Source: JBCBWG01 sp038523925 (GTDB lineage: Bacteria > Pseudomonadota > Alphaproteobacteria > Rhizobiales > Hyphomicrobiaceae). Taken from it: a DNA stretch of 64,000 nt. The number at the start of each line of letters is the position of its first letter. The stretch's first letter is position 1. The notes beneath the pieces were generated by a model that was given only the letters and a program-made list of their open reading frames with translations, was not told the origin of the DNA and made no database searches. The stretch is from assembly GCA_038523925.1 (NCBI GenBank), contig JBCBIY010000001.1:434001-498000 (forward strand). The letters run 5' to 3'. Of this stretch, positions 53,960-63,519 are shown in pieces. The position numbers were made by a program, and so were the translations under genes.

Positions 53960-55872
53960 ATGGCGTCACCTGCCGGGGCCGGTGGCTTCCGCCGGCCGCC
54001 GAAGAAGATGCCGCGCAGAAGAAGGAGGAGGATCAGGACGACCAGCCCCATGCCCACCACGACGATCGGGTGTTTCTCCCAGATGAGGCGTGGATGGATC
54101 GTGCCATCGACGGCGTTCGACAGATCGCGGCCGATGATGTTTGGCGACAAGGGTCCGGATTCGCGCAAGAGCATGTTGACGGCTGCGAGCTGATCACGGC
54201 TGCCGACGATGGCGTCGCGGACGGCGGGCTTGGCGAGCGCTGTCATGCGCGCAGGTGTGTCTGCGACCAGTTCGAGGACGCGCTGGCCGGCCGGGCGCGC
54301 TAGCCCCCGCAGGTACGAGGCAAGCGACGTGAGTTCGCCGACCTCAAGACCGCGGCCAAGCCCCGTCAGTTTGTCGGGCTGCAGCTCAAACAGGATCTCG
54401 CGGGTATCGGGCGGCAACGCTGCGAGCTTGAGGGCAGCGGCGCGGTTGTCGACGGCGAGGACGCGATTGAGCGCTGCCCGCGAAAAATCGTCGGGCGCGG
54501 TCCGCTTATGGAGGCCGAGGTCGAGCACGGTTGGAAGTTTGTCGCCCGCAATCGCGCTCCACTTGAGGCCGTCGCTCAGAGACTGGCGCTCCCGCGCAAT
54601 CGTCATGCCGGCATCGGAGAGGCGAGTGACTGCAGTCTGAAGGCGCCCGTCGCGCAGATACGCCATCACACCGGCCTCGCCATCCTTCGGCAGGATCAGT
54701 GCGACAGCCTCATCAAGGCGCGGGAGTTCGCGGCGGGTGAGTGTGTCGACAAACGCGCGGAACTCCGGCTGCTTTTCTGCAAGTTCCAGCGTCTTGGCGT
54801 GGGCGCGCTGAAACGACTTCCAGATGCCGACGATCTTGTCCGCCGTTGCCGCTGCGATCTCGTCGCTTTGCAGGTCGATCTGCGCCTCGATCGATTTTGC
54901 GAGTTCCATCTGGACGTTGGCCTTCGTCTCCTTGGACTTCATCTCATCGGTGATGATCGGCAGCATGCCGAACCGCAGGTCCCAGATATCCTTGGCGATC
55001 AGCGCGATACCGACCCCGCCTGCGACGACGGAGACGAGCCGGCCGAGCACAGCGCCGACCACGCGCTGCCCGAGGCGGCGCGCCATCCGCGCGAGCTGGC
55101 GCCGGACAAGCAGGACCACTGCGCCGGTGAGCCCGCCGGCATTTTCGAGGAGGACGGCTTTCGCGCCAACGCTTGCGCCGCCAGCTTCCGTGCCAACGCG
55201 GAAAGTCTCGCGAGCATCGGCCTGCACGGCGCCCGCGATCGTCGTGCCGTACCGATCACCGAGGAAGGCTTTGACGCAGGTCTCGGCTGGCCCCGCCGCA
55301 TCAATCGTCGAAAGTTCGATTGCCTGGCCGATCTGTTGGCCGACGCCGGTCGACAAGCCGCTGATCGCTGTTTTGACGGCGTCGCTGCGGTAGACGCGCT
55401 CGGCGACGGCGGTTGCGAGTTCCTTAGCGCGCTTGCGGTATGCCAGCGACTTCAAAAGACTTGACCAGGACGATTCTGAGCGGACAGCGGCGGCCGCAAT
55501 TTCGACCCGCTTGTCGATGACGTCGTCAATGTCGAGCTTGCGCCATTCGGCCCTGACGACGGCTTCGTAATTGACGTTGGCGAGCCCCCGATCGAGGGCC
55601 TTGCGCGTGATCGAGCGGATCGCGCTTGCGAAGGCTTGATCGTCCTGCGTCTGACAGGCGGCGTAGTCAGGTGCCGGAGACCCGGGCACAGACGCCGCGC
55701 GCGCGCCGGACTGTGCCAACGCCGGCGCGACCTGTCCCAGCATCAGACACGCGGATAGGCCCCAGCACAGGGCCAATGAGTGAGCACCGCGCCGGCCGTG
55801 CCGGCCTTCGCCTCGTCGCAACATGCGTAAATTGTCCCGCTGCCATGCGTTCCGCACAGCGTTATTCCGCAC
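53956..55872 (-). CDS. Large exported protein with C-terminal membrane anchor, unknown
   Basis: The 638-residue protein has an N-terminal hydrophobic segment that reads as a signal peptide (LALCWGLSACLMLGQVAPALAQ, about residues 32-54). A long helical region follows, with a hydrophobic stretch at about 255-295 (LGQRVVGAVLGRLVSVVAGGVGIALIA), and a clear membrane helix near the end (IVVVGMGLVVLILLLLLRGIFFGG, about 605-628) with a basic tail. It may thus be tethered to the inner membrane and face the periplasm. No domain is recognised. It is the first gene of a coupled pair with the YbjQ-family gene. Confidence 0.8.
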   Translation of the reverse strand: MRNNAVRNAWQRDNLRMLRRGEGRHGRRGAHSLALCWGLSACLMLGQVAPALAQSGARAASVPGSPAPDYAACQTQDDQAFASAIRSITRKALDRGLANVNYEAVVRAEWRKLDIDDVIDKRVEIAAAAVRSESSWSSLLKSLAYRKRAKELATAVAERVYRSDAVKTAISGLSTGVGQQIGQAIELSTIDAAGPAETCVKAFLGDRYGTTIAGAVQADARETFRVGTEAGGASVGAKAVLLENAGGLTGAVVLLVRRQLARMARRLGQRVVGAVLGRLVSVVAGGVGIALIAKDIWDLRFGMLPIITDEMKSKETKANVQMELAKSIEAQIDLQSDEIAAATADKIVGIWKSFQRAHAKTLELAEKQPEFRAFVDTLTRRELPRLDEAVALILPKDGEAGVMAYLRDGRLQTAVTRLSDAGMTIARERQSLSDGLKWSAIAGDKLPTVLDLGLHKRTAPDDFSRAALNRVLAVDNRAAALKLAALPPDTREILFELQPDKLTGLGRGLEVGELTSLASYLRGLARPAGQRVLELVADTPARMTALAKPAVRDAIVGSRDQLAAVNMLLRESGPLSPNIIGRDLSNAVDGTIHPRLIWEKHPIVVVGMGLVVLILLLLLRGIFFGGRRKPPAPAGDAI

Positions 55873-56256
55873 CCCTGCCGTCCAAACGGCGGCAGCCGGG
55901 CTTTACCAGTAACAGCGCGAATGCGGAGCGGCCATGGCTGGTTCCTGAAAAAGCCTCCACGCGTGCGGCAAAGGACGCATGCCGAGCGGTTTGCGGGCGC
56001 GGTTTCGCCGCCGCACCGGAACAGCGTTTCAGGGCCAAATCGCGGCTGCGACAATATCACAACAATCAACTCTTAAGTCATTGAAAATAATAGGCATGTA
56101 TGCTCATCCTGAGGTGTTTTTTATTGAACTGTAACGGTTTGTGTCTTGTCACAAGTTGGACGTTTCTCGCATGTCCGCGTCGCCCGCTCCCGGACCGTTC
56201 GTGCGTTCACGAGCGGAACTTGCGCATGGGCGATTGGTCTTTGCGGGCGACGGCTT
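55873..56256. promoter_or_regulatory. Divergent promoter region
   Basis: The gap of about 380 bases between the divergent large membrane protein gene and the phosphatase gene contains an AT-rich patch near 56075-56130, the likely promoter zone. No consensus pair with proper spacing, no gene and no strong palindrome is seen. Confidence 0.4.
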
Positions 56257-57078
56257 ATGTCTTCAGGCGCAGTTGCGATTAACGACGTTGGTGGCCCGAG
56301 GTTTGCGAAGGCCGCAGCGCAGTTAGTCTCGTGGGCCGGATTTGGAGCGGGTCCAGACGTTCGTGTGAGAGGGTGGCACGCGGTGGCGGCTTCCAACGCA
56401 GTGACAGTTCTGATCGACTTTGACGGGACAATTGCGTCTTACGATACCGTCGATCGGCTGCTTGCGAAATTTGCCGATCCTGCCTGGCGCGACGTCGAGC
56501 GCCGGTGGGTCGGCGGCGAGATCACGTCGCGCGCCTGCATGGCCGACCAGATCGCCATGATGCAGGTGAGCCCCGCGGACCTCGACGCGTTCATTGATCA
56601 GATCGAAATCGATCGCGGCATTTTCCCGCTCCTCGACGCCTGTGCCGCAATCGGCGCCAAACCCATCATCGTGTCAGACGGTGTCGACCGCACGATCCAT
56701 CGCGTGCTCGCGCGCGACGGCCTTCAGGTCGCAGTTCGCGCCAATCGGATGAAAAGTGTCGGGGCAGATCGCTGGACCTTGGAGTTTCCGTTCGCGGACG
56801 CCGCGTGCGCGATCGGAGCCGGCAACTGCAAATGCGCGACGGCTGCGACCACGTTTTCGGTCATGATCGGCGATGGCCGCTCAGACTTTTGCGTCGCCGA
56901 GCGCGCTGACATCGTGTTCGCCAAAGACAAGCTTGCGCAGCGGGCCCGCGACACGGGTCTGCCGCACATCGCGTTTGGATCCCTATCTGAAGTTGCTGAC
57001 AAGCTGCCCGGCCTCGTCCAGTCGGCGATGCGCCCCATTGCAGTTCCCGAGCGTGCAGGAGTTGAGTTCAATGGATAA
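56257..57078 (+). CDS. MtnX-like HAD phosphatase
   Basis: The product (273 residues from this ATG) has HAD motifs I, LIDFDGTIAS, and II, IIVSDGVD, and a late MIGDGRSDFCVAERAD (motif IV), the pattern of HAD-IB phosphatases related to MtnX and phosphoserine phosphatase. It dephosphorylates a small metabolite of unknown identity. Homologues usually begin close to motif I, so the GTG at 56383 with AGAGGG upstream is a good alternative start. Its last codons overlap the class III aminotransferase gene, so the two are coupled and probably act in one pathway. Confidence 0.85.
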   Translation: MSSGAVAINDVGGPRFAKAAAQLVSWAGFGAGPDVRVRGWHAVAASNAVTVLIDFDGTIASYDTVDRLLAKFADPAWRDVERRWVGGEITSRACMADQIAMMQVSPADLDAFIDQIEIDRGIFPLLDACAAIGAKPIIVSDGVDRTIHRVLARDGLQVAVRANRMKSVGADRWTLEFPFADAACAIGAGNCKCATAATTFSVMIGDGRSDFCVAERADIVFAKDKLAQRARDTGLPHIAFGSLSEVADKLPGLVQSAMRPIAVPERAGVEFNG

Positions 57079-58495
57079 GTCACTGCGCTGGAGTGATCAT
57101 ACGCTGCTCGACTTTGCCGAGATGGACGAAGACGAGCTGATGGCGCTTGAGGCGGAGTATTGCTCGCACGGCGACACCGTCCACTACATGGAAGACCCGA
57201 AGCTGTTCGAGCGGTGCGAGGGGTCATTCCTCTATGATGGCCGCGACGTGCCGTACCTCGACTTGCAGATGTGGCATTCGGCGGTGAACTTTGGCTACGC
57301 GAACGAGCGGCTGAAGGGTGCCGTCTCCAAGCAGCTTGAAAAACTGCCGCAGGTCTCAAGCAAGTTCCTGCACCGCGAAAAGATTGAACTTGCCACGCGC
57401 CTCGCAAAGCGCGTCGAGAAGACGATGTCGATGAAGGGCCGTGTGCACTTCAATGTCGGCGGTGCGCAGGCAAATGAAGACGCGCTGAAGCTCGTGCGGA
57501 ATGCGACCGGCGGCAAAGCGCGGATGTTTGCGTTTGAAGGCGGCTACCACGGGCGCACGCTCGGGACGACGGCCATCACGTCGTCGTATCGCTACCGCCG
57601 CAAATTTGGTGAGTTTCCAGACCGCGCGCAATTCATCCCGTTCCCATATTGCTTCCGCTGCCCGTACGGCAAAAAGCGCGACACCTGCGATCTCTATTGC
57701 GTTGATCAGTTCGCCCGGCTGTTCGACAGCGAGTATCACGCCGTCTGGGACGCGAAGGCTGAAGAATCAGAATTCGCCGCGTTCTTTGCCGAGCCGATCC
57801 AGGGCACCGGCGGCTACATTATCCCGCCGGATGGCTACTTCGAGAAGCTGAAGGGCGTTCTTGAAGCGCGCAAAATTCTGCTCGTCGACGATGAAGTTCA
57901 GATGGGATTTTATCGCGCTGGTAAGTTCTGGGCGATGGAACACTTCAATGTGAAGCCGGATGTGATCGTGTTCGGGAAATCGCTGACGAATGGGCTTAAT
58001 CCACTGTCAGGTCTCTGGGCGCGCGAAGAGTTGATTTCGCCGGAGATCTGGGGTGCGGGTATGACGCACTCCACCTACTCCTCCAATCCGCTGGGCACCG
58101 CCGTCGCGCTGGAAAACGTGCGGATGATGGAAGAAGGCGACTACGAGACGATTACAGCCGAAAAGGGCGCCTATTTCCTCTCAGGGCTAAAGGACATCCA
58201 GGCCAAGTATCCGGGCCTTGTCGGTCAGGTCGACGGTCTTGGATTGGCGCTTCGGATGGAGCTTTGCGAGGAGGATGGCTTCACGCCGAACCCGAAACTC
58301 GCGAACGCTTTGAACCAAGCAGCGTTCCGCGGCGACATAGAATACGGCGGCAAGACGTACGGGATGGCTCTGGACGTCGGCGGCTATTACAAAAACGTGG
58401 TCGTGTTTGCACCGAACATAAACATCACGCGTGCAGAAATAGACCTTGGGCTCGGACTTTTGGATGCCTTGATGGAGCGGGTTACCCGCGCCTAA
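57071..58495 (+). CDS. Class III (PLP) aminotransferase
   Basis: The 474-residue enzyme has a class III aminotransferase core. VHFNVGGAQANEDALKL is near 125, GGYHGRT near 157, LVDDEVQMGF (Asp273) contacts the PLP ring nitrogen, and Lys303 in VIVFGKSLTNG forms the Schiff base. Residues 193-210 hold four cysteines (YCFRCPYG, TCDLYC), a segment also seen in AGXT2-like aminotransferases. It would transfer an amino group to an aldehyde or ketone. It overlaps the phosphatase and is followed by a hydrolase. HpnO-type hopanoid aminotransferases and sugar or lipid amine formation are possible, but nothing here decides. Confidence 0.9.
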   Translation: MDKSLRWSDHTLLDFAEMDEDELMALEAEYCSHGDTVHYMEDPKLFERCEGSFLYDGRDVPYLDLQMWHSAVNFGYANERLKGAVSKQLEKLPQVSSKFLHREKIELATRLAKRVEKTMSMKGRVHFNVGGAQANEDALKLVRNATGGKARMFAFEGGYHGRTLGTTAITSSYRYRRKFGEFPDRAQFIPFPYCFRCPYGKKRDTCDLYCVDQFARLFDSEYHAVWDAKAEESEFAAFFAEPIQGTGGYIIPPDGYFEKLKGVLEARKILLVDDEVQMGFYRAGKFWAMEHFNVKPDVIVFGKSLTNGLNPLSGLWAREELISPEIWGAGMTHSTYSSNPLGTAVALENVRMMEEGDYETITAEKGAYFLSGLKDIQAKYPGLVGQVDGLGLALRMELCEEDGFTPNPKLANALNQAAFRGDIEYGGKTYGMALDVGGYYKNVVVFAPNINITRAEIDLGLGLLDALMERVTRA

Positions 58496-58623
58496 TCCAG
58501 CGCGTTCAAATCGCAAACAGCGATAATCATCCACCGGATGCAACTCTATAGCGCTTTAGGCGTTGTCGGATCCGGGGCAATTCGTTCGCACATAAAACAA
58601 GAAATGCGATGACAGGGAATTTG

Positions 58624-59529
58624 ATGAGCAATACGGATCGTGGGTACCGGTTCGACGGGGGACGTATTGGGTTTCTTCTTGCCCATGGTCTCGGTGGTAC
58701 GCCAACTGAAATGCGGTATCTGGCGCTTGGGCTGTCCAAGGCCGGTTATACCGTGTCCGTGCCACAGCTGGCAGGTCATGGCGGTACGGAAGACGATATT
58801 CGCAAGTCGACTTGGCAGGACTGGTACGGGACGCTTGATCGCGAACTGACGCAGCTCAAGTCCGAATGTGACCTGGTCTTCGTCTGCGGGCTTTCGGGTG
58901 GCGCAATCCTGTCGCTCAACCTCGCTGCTGACCGCGGAAGCGACGTTGCAGGCGTCATGCTTCTCGCACCGACCTTCCGGCTCGATGGCTGGTCGATCCC
59001 CTGGTACGCGCGCTATTTCGATCTCGTGCTGACGAAGTCGTTCGCCAACCTCATTCCGTTTGTCGAGCGCGAGCCTTACGGCATCAAAGACCACCGGCTT
59101 CGCCACATGGTCGCCGAAGCGCTTGCGAACCAGGATACCGACGGCGAGGCAGGTCTCTACTGCACGCCGGGCGGCACGATCCTCGAATTGCGCTGGCTGA
59201 CCGACGTCGTGAAGCGCAAGCTGCCAGGCATCAAGCTGCCGATCATGATCATGCACCCGCGCTTCGATGACCGCGCGAGCTTGAACAACACCGCCTACCT
59301 GCAGCGCCATCTGGGCGGCCTCGTTGAGACCGTCGTCCTCGACGACTGCTACCACATCGTCACGATCGACCGGCAGCGCGACATCGTCCTTGAGCGCGTC
59401 AAACGATTTGCGTCGTATGAGCTGGCGGCCCGCGGGGTCGGAGCAGATCCAACGCCGCAGTCTCTGCCTGCGCCGCGCCGTGCTGATGAAGCGGCAGAAG
59501 GTGGCTCAAGCAATATCGCAGCCGCCTAA
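58624..59529 (+). CDS. Alpha/beta hydrolase (carboxylesterase-like)
   Basis: The 301-residue protein has the alpha/beta-hydrolase layout: oxyanion motif LLAHGLGGTP near residue 18, the nucleophile elbow CGLSGGA near 90, a late aspartate in HPRFDDR and a histidine in CYHIVTID. It resembles Est30-type carboxylesterases and acyl-transfer enzymes. I start at 58624 because AGGGA lies six bases before it; an ATG five codons earlier is open. It lies about 130 bases after the aminotransferase on the same strand, so a shared pathway is possible. No signal peptide is present. Confidence 0.88.
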   Translation: MSNTDRGYRFDGGRIGFLLAHGLGGTPTEMRYLALGLSKAGYTVSVPQLAGHGGTEDDIRKSTWQDWYGTLDRELTQLKSECDLVFVCGLSGGAILSLNLAADRGSDVAGVMLLAPTFRLDGWSIPWYARYFDLVLTKSFANLIPFVEREPYGIKDHRLRHMVAEALANQDTDGEAGLYCTPGGTILELRWLTDVVKRKLPGIKLPIMIMHPRFDDRASLNNTAYLQRHLGGLVETVVLDDCYHIVTIDRQRDIVLERVKRFASYELAARGVGADPTPQSLPAPRRADEAAEGGSSNIAAA

Positions 59530-59611
59530 GCTGGCTGTCGGAAAGAAATGGGCTGGCGCGCGGAGTTCGCTGCCAGCCCGATTTGGAAACGTCGCAGACT
59601 TCAAGCGGGCT

Positions 59612-60124
59612 CTAAGACTGGGCGTTGTCGCAGCTTGGAAGCGTGTCAGGTGCGCGCCGCCAGATGAGCGTACGGCTCAGAAACTTGAGGCCAAGGTAAC
59701 CGGTCACCGCGAGACGGTTACGCGATTGCAGTTCGATGGCGACGTCGTACGACTTTCCGGTTTTCGGATCGTAGATCCAGCCGTTGTCCCATCCGCCGCC
59801 GCCTTGCTGGGCGAGACGGCCGATGACTTGCAAGCCGCAGATCGGCCGGTTGCGGCGCGCTGATTTGGGATTGTTGCCATCGGTCAGTGGCCGGCCGCGT
59901 TTGTCATTGGGCTCCGCGAGCCAGGCAATGCGGCCGCAAAGCGCCTGGCCGCACCTGATGATGCGGACAGCACCTTTGCCGCTGTCATCGTACCAGAGGC
60001 CCTCGACCTCGGCGGCGGACGCCGGGCCGGCGGACACAAAAAAGCCGGTCACTCCGGCCATAGCCAGCGCACGCAATACGGTGCGCCCTGAACGCTGAGA
60101 GGATCTGCTGCCCATGGGTGTCAT
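59612..60124 (-). CDS. DUF2147 secreted protein
   Basis: The 170-residue protein has a signal peptide (AMAGVTGFFVSAGPASA, cleavage near residue 38) and a DUF2147 domain: EGLWYDDSGKGAVRIIRCG, LCGRIAWL, and later GGWDNGWIYDPKTGKSYD. DUF2147 proteins are lipocalin-like periplasmic proteins of unknown ligand, present in many alphaproteobacteria. It is transcribed toward the hydrolase gene and away from the ABC exporter. Confidence 0.92.
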   Translation of the reverse strand: MTPMGSRSSQRSGRTVLRALAMAGVTGFFVSAGPASAAEVEGLWYDDSGKGAVRIIRCGQALCGRIAWLAEPNDKRGRPLTDGNNPKSARRNRPICGLQVIGRLAQQGGGGWDNGWIYDPKTGKSYDVAIELQSRNRLAVTGYLGLKFLSRTLIWRRAPDTLPSCDNAQS

Positions 60125-60439
60125 TCACTCCTCGATGTGACGCGGGATTGGGAACACGAAACCGCGGAAGTCGGCGCGCCGTCGCCTGCGCCTCTGGCCT
60201 CCGGCTCTGATCGTCGAAACGAGTAGCCGGGGGACTGGTTGCAATCCGCGTCTGAGACCAAACATGGCTAACAACCCTGTCCTGTGGTCATTGACACGGC
60301 GACCGCCTAAAGAAAGGCCGAGCGCGCCAATAGCGCGCGAAACTTGCAAGCAGTGTTGGCTGGCGCGCCAAGCGCGCACGGCCGATGAGCCGAAGACCTG
60401 GTAAGCGGGCAATACGATGCCTGCAGCGTGGACGCGTAA
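60125..60439. promoter_or_regulatory. Divergent promoter region of the DUF2147 gene and the ABC exporter
   Basis: The 315-base gap separates divergent genes and must hold both promoters. No gene, consensus promoter or operator stands out. A palindromic stretch near 60320-60370 with repeated GCGCGCCAA / TTGGCTGGCGCGCCAA lies mid-gap and could be a binding site, but this is weak. Confidence 0.4.
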
Positions 60440-61567
60440 ATGGTTCTTACCCTCGCCTTCAGAAACCTGTTTCACGATCGGGTTCGCCTCATCGTTACGA
60501 TCGTCGGAATCCTGTTCTCGATCGTGCTAGTGGCCGTGCAACTTGGGCTTTATTTCGGCGCAAGCCGGATCATTGTTTCGATGATCGAGCGCGCGGACGG
60601 CCAGCTCTGGATCACTGCCTACGGTGCAAAGAGCTTTGAAGAGTCCGACGTCCTGTCAGGCCGCGAGAGATATGCCGCGCTTTCGACGCCCGGCGTCAAC
60701 CGCGCGATCCCCGTCGTTGCAGCTTTCACGCGCTGGAAGAAGAGCGATGGCGGCGCGCAGCTTTGCGTGGTGGTTGGAACGGATGCAGCGGACGGTGCGC
60801 TTGCACCCTGGAATATCGTCGACGGGAGCCTTTCCACGATCAAGCTCCCCGATGGCGTCGCGGTTGACGAGACGTACTTTGAAAACCTCGGTGTGACGAA
60901 GCTCGGCGACACGGCTGAGATTAACGGCGCGCGCGTCCGCGTGACCGCAGTGACCAAAGGCATTCGATCGTTCACGACAACGCCGTTCATTTTTACGACG
61001 CTCGATCGCGCGCGCTCTTTACTCGGCATGCCGGCAAACTCCGCCTCGCATTACGTCGTCCAGCTTGATCCCGGCGCCGATCCACTTCGCGTGCGCACCG
61101 AGCTGCAAAAGCGCCTGCCGGATGTCGAAGTGCTCACCCGCGATGAGTTTCACGCGCGCAGTCTCGACCACTGGTTGTTTGGGACCGGCGCCGGCGTCGC
61201 GCTCATCGGGGGCGCCATCCTCGGCATGCTGGTCGGCACGGTGATCGTTGCTCAGACGCTTTACTCAAGCACCAAGGACCACTTGAACGAGTTTGCGACG
61301 CTGCGCGCGCTCGGATCATCGTCCGGCTATATTCACCGTGTGATCCTTGCGCAGGCGGGGCTCAGCGCTGTGATCGGCTATGGTCTCGGAATGGCCATTG
61401 CGATCGCGATTGTGATGGCGAGCCAAAATACGGCCCTGCCAATCGTTATGACGCCGACGCTCGCTGGTATTCTTTTCGCGCTGACGCTCGGCATGTGCGC
61501 GATCTCCGCGGTTTCGGCGATTGTCAAAGTCACGAAGATCGATCCAGCGATGGTGTTTTCACGATGA
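60440..61567 (+). CDS. ABC exporter permease (DevC/FtsX family)
   Basis: The 375-residue protein has the four-helix FtsX/MacB topology. TM1 is at about residues 17-38 (LIVTIVGILFSIVLVAVQLGL). A periplasmic domain of about 200 residues follows, then TM2-TM4 at about 250-270, 300-325 and 335-365, with the typical EFATLRALGSSSGYIHRVIL loop before TM3. Followed in overlapping frames by an ATPase and a HlyD adaptor, it forms a DevBCA-type exporter, which in cyanobacteria exports envelope glycolipids. It should work with a TolC-like channel encoded elsewhere. Confidence 0.92.
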   Translation: MVLTLAFRNLFHDRVRLIVTIVGILFSIVLVAVQLGLYFGASRIIVSMIERADGQLWITAYGAKSFEESDVLSGRERYAALSTPGVNRAIPVVAAFTRWKKSDGGAQLCVVVGTDAADGALAPWNIVDGSLSTIKLPDGVAVDETYFENLGVTKLGDTAEINGARVRVTAVTKGIRSFTTTPFIFTTLDRARSLLGMPANSASHYVVQLDPGADPLRVRTELQKRLPDVEVLTRDEFHARSLDHWLFGTGAGVALIGGAILGMLVGTVIVAQTLYSSTKDHLNEFATLRALGSSSGYIHRVILAQAGLSAVIGYGLGMAIAIAIVMASQNTALPIVMTPTLAGILFALTLGMCAISAVSAIVKVTKIDPAMVFSR

Positions 61568-62316
61568 CAAAACCGGTGATCGCGAAAGCCAATCACATCG
61601 TCAAAGAGCTCGGCCAGGGCGCGAGCAAGGTGACGGCGCTGCGCGACGTGACGCTGACGCTGCACGCGGGTGAGTTGACGCTGCTTATGGGACCTTCGGG
61701 AAGCGGCAAGACGACGTTGCTGTCGATCCTTGGCTGCATCCTGACGCCGACGACTGGATCGGTGTCGATCGCGGGCGAGAAGACGGACGGGTTGTCGGCT
61801 GAGAAGCTCGCCGACCTTCGCCGGCGGCATGTCGGCTTCATCTTCCAGTCCTACAACCTCTTCCCGACGCTAAACGCGATGGAGAACGTGCGCCTCGCCC
61901 TCGATGTGCGTGGCGGCGCCAAGGGTGAGACGATGCAGCAGGCCGAAATGGCGTTGCGTGAAGTCGGGCTTGGTCATCGCTTGCGCAACTACCCCGCGAA
62001 TCTGAGTGGCGGCGAGCAGCAGCGCGTTGCCGTCGCACGCGCCATCGCGACCGCGCCATCGCTCATCCTCGCCGACGAGCCGACAGCCGCGCTCGACAGC
62101 GAGAACGGGCACGCCGTGATGCAACTCATGGCGGAGATCGCAAAGAATGAAAGCCGGGCCGTGCTTGCAGTCACGCATGACCCGCGCACACACGCTTATG
62201 CGGATCGTGTCGTGCGCATTGAGGATGGACGGATCATCGGCGACGAGCGCCGCGCAAAAGCGGAAGGCAACGTTGCCCAATACGACCTAACAAGGAAGCG
62301 AAAGAGCCATGCCTAG
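61564..62316 (+). CDS. ABC exporter ATP-binding protein (DevA/LolD-like)
   Basis: The 250-residue ATPase has Walker A GPSGSGKTTLL near residue 43, Q-loop FIFQSYNLFPTL, signature LSGGEQQRVAVARA near 145, Walker B LILADEPTAALD and the switch histidine in AVTHDPR. The spacing is that of MacB/LolD/DevA proteins. Its ATG overlaps the permease stop (ATGA), and its own end overlaps the adaptor gene by eight bases, so all three exporter genes are coupled. Confidence 0.95.
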   Translation: MTKPVIAKANHIVKELGQGASKVTALRDVTLTLHAGELTLLMGPSGSGKTTLLSILGCILTPTTGSVSIAGEKTDGLSAEKLADLRRRHVGFIFQSYNLFPTLNAMENVRLALDVRGGAKGETMQQAEMALREVGLGHRLRNYPANLSGGEQQRVAVARAIATAPSLILADEPTAALDSENGHAVMQLMAEIAKNESRAVLAVTHDPRTHAYADRVVRIEDGRIIGDERRAKAEGNVAQYDLTRKRKSHA

Positions 62317-63484
62317 GATCGACTCCACGCTGACCACGCTTGCCGTCGCAGCAATCATCGCGGGCAGCATCGTCTACACGGTCCAGTACCTGAACAACGC
62401 GCCCGGCGGTCTTCAGGCGCTCGGCTTGAGCAACGTTATGGCGGCGAACGCAGCCGAGGCAAAGCAAAGCGATGGCGGTGCTGCAGGCCAGCCGGCGACC
62501 GCGCAAGGCGAGTGGGCTGCGACGGCTGCAGGCAAGGTTGAGCCCGAAGGTGGCGTCATCCGCGTCGTGCCTGAAATGTCCGGCGTCGTCACCGACGTGC
62601 TCGTCAAGACGGGCGACAAAGTGAAGGCCGGCGATCTATTGTTTGTGCTTCGCGACGACGAGTTGCGCGCGCGTTGGCAGGCAGCCCGCACTGAGATTGA
62701 TGTGCGCAAACGCGAACGCGCCGAAGACCCGATCGACGAGGAAGAGGGCAACGCGAACGCCAAGAAGTCGGAAGAGCCGAAACCGAAGCCGCGTGCCGAT
62801 GCGGAGGATGCACTTGGCGATGCGCAGTTGAAAGCCTACGAGGCGCAGCGCGCTCTCGACGACGCCTACATCGCTTGGCGGAAGGGTAACGCGTCGGAAG
62901 AAAGCATTGAGCCCAACCGCAAGGCGTTGGCCGACGCGCGTCAGGCGCTCGAGACGGCGCGCAAAGCGGCGGCGGACGTCCGTGCCAACCCCGATACGGC
63001 GCTGCCGACGCGTTTGGAAGGTGGACTTGAATCGGCGCGGAATGATCTGGCGGTCATCGAGACGATGTTGCAGCGCGCCCGCGTCAGGGCCCCGCGCGAT
63101 GGCATCATCCTCGACGTGGAAGCCAAGGTGGGCGAGATGCGCACGCCGTCCCCTCAGGCCCCCGCCATCGAGCTCGGCAACACCGATGAGCTGATCGTCC
63201 GCTCAGAGCTTGAGGAGCGCGACCTGACCGCTGTCCAAAAGGGGCAACGTGTCGTCATCAGATCGAATGCGTTTCCGGGTCAGGACTTTGCCGGCACAGT
63301 GCGCCTCGTCGCGCCATCGCTCTCGGCGCCGAAACTGTCAGGCCGTGGGCCGCGCGCAGCATCCGACGTCGATGTGGTTGAGGTTGAGATCAGCTTGGAC
63401 GGCAAGCCGCCGCTCATCACGGGCATGCGAGTTGATGTGTTCTTCAAACAGCCTGGCGCGAAGGAACAAGCGAGCGCCAACTGA
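62309..63484 (+). CDS. ABC exporter HlyD-type adaptor (DevB-like)
   Basis: The 391-residue protein has one N-terminal membrane helix (about residues 8-28, LTTLAVAAIIAGSIVYTVQYL). Biotinyl-lipoyl halves follow: PEMSGVVTDVLVKTGDKVKAGDLLF near 90 and RVRAPRDGIILDVEAKVGE near 265. Between them lies a long alpha-helical hairpin rich in Glu, Lys and Ala, and a beta barrel comes after. It bridges the ABC permease and an outer-membrane channel. The charged insert at about 135-170 is long and of low complexity. A strong terminator follows the gene. Confidence 0.93.
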   Translation: MPRIDSTLTTLAVAAIIAGSIVYTVQYLNNAPGGLQALGLSNVMAANAAEAKQSDGGAAGQPATAQGEWAATAAGKVEPEGGVIRVVPEMSGVVTDVLVKTGDKVKAGDLLFVLRDDELRARWQAARTEIDVRKRERAEDPIDEEEGNANAKKSEEPKPKPRADAEDALGDAQLKAYEAQRALDDAYIAWRKGNASEESIEPNRKALADARQALETARKAAADVRANPDTALPTRLEGGLESARNDLAVIETMLQRARVRAPRDGIILDVEAKVGEMRTPSPQAPAIELGNTDELIVRSELEERDLTAVQKGQRVVIRSNAFPGQDFAGTVRLVAPSLSAPKLSGRGPRAASDVDVVEVEISLDGKPPLITGMRVDVFFKQPGAKEQASAN

Positions 63485-63519
63485 CGGCGGTGTCGCCAAG
63501 ACTAATTTCATCGCAAAAT

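Noticed and set aside
54508..55464. 318-residue plus-strand frame
   Set aside because: Antisense of the large exported protein gene; no domain, no ribosome binding site.
57071..58495. Ectoine-type diaminobutyrate aminotransferase
   Set aside because: The class III fold fits, but no ectA or ectC genes are nearby and the neighbours are a phosphatase and a hydrolase.
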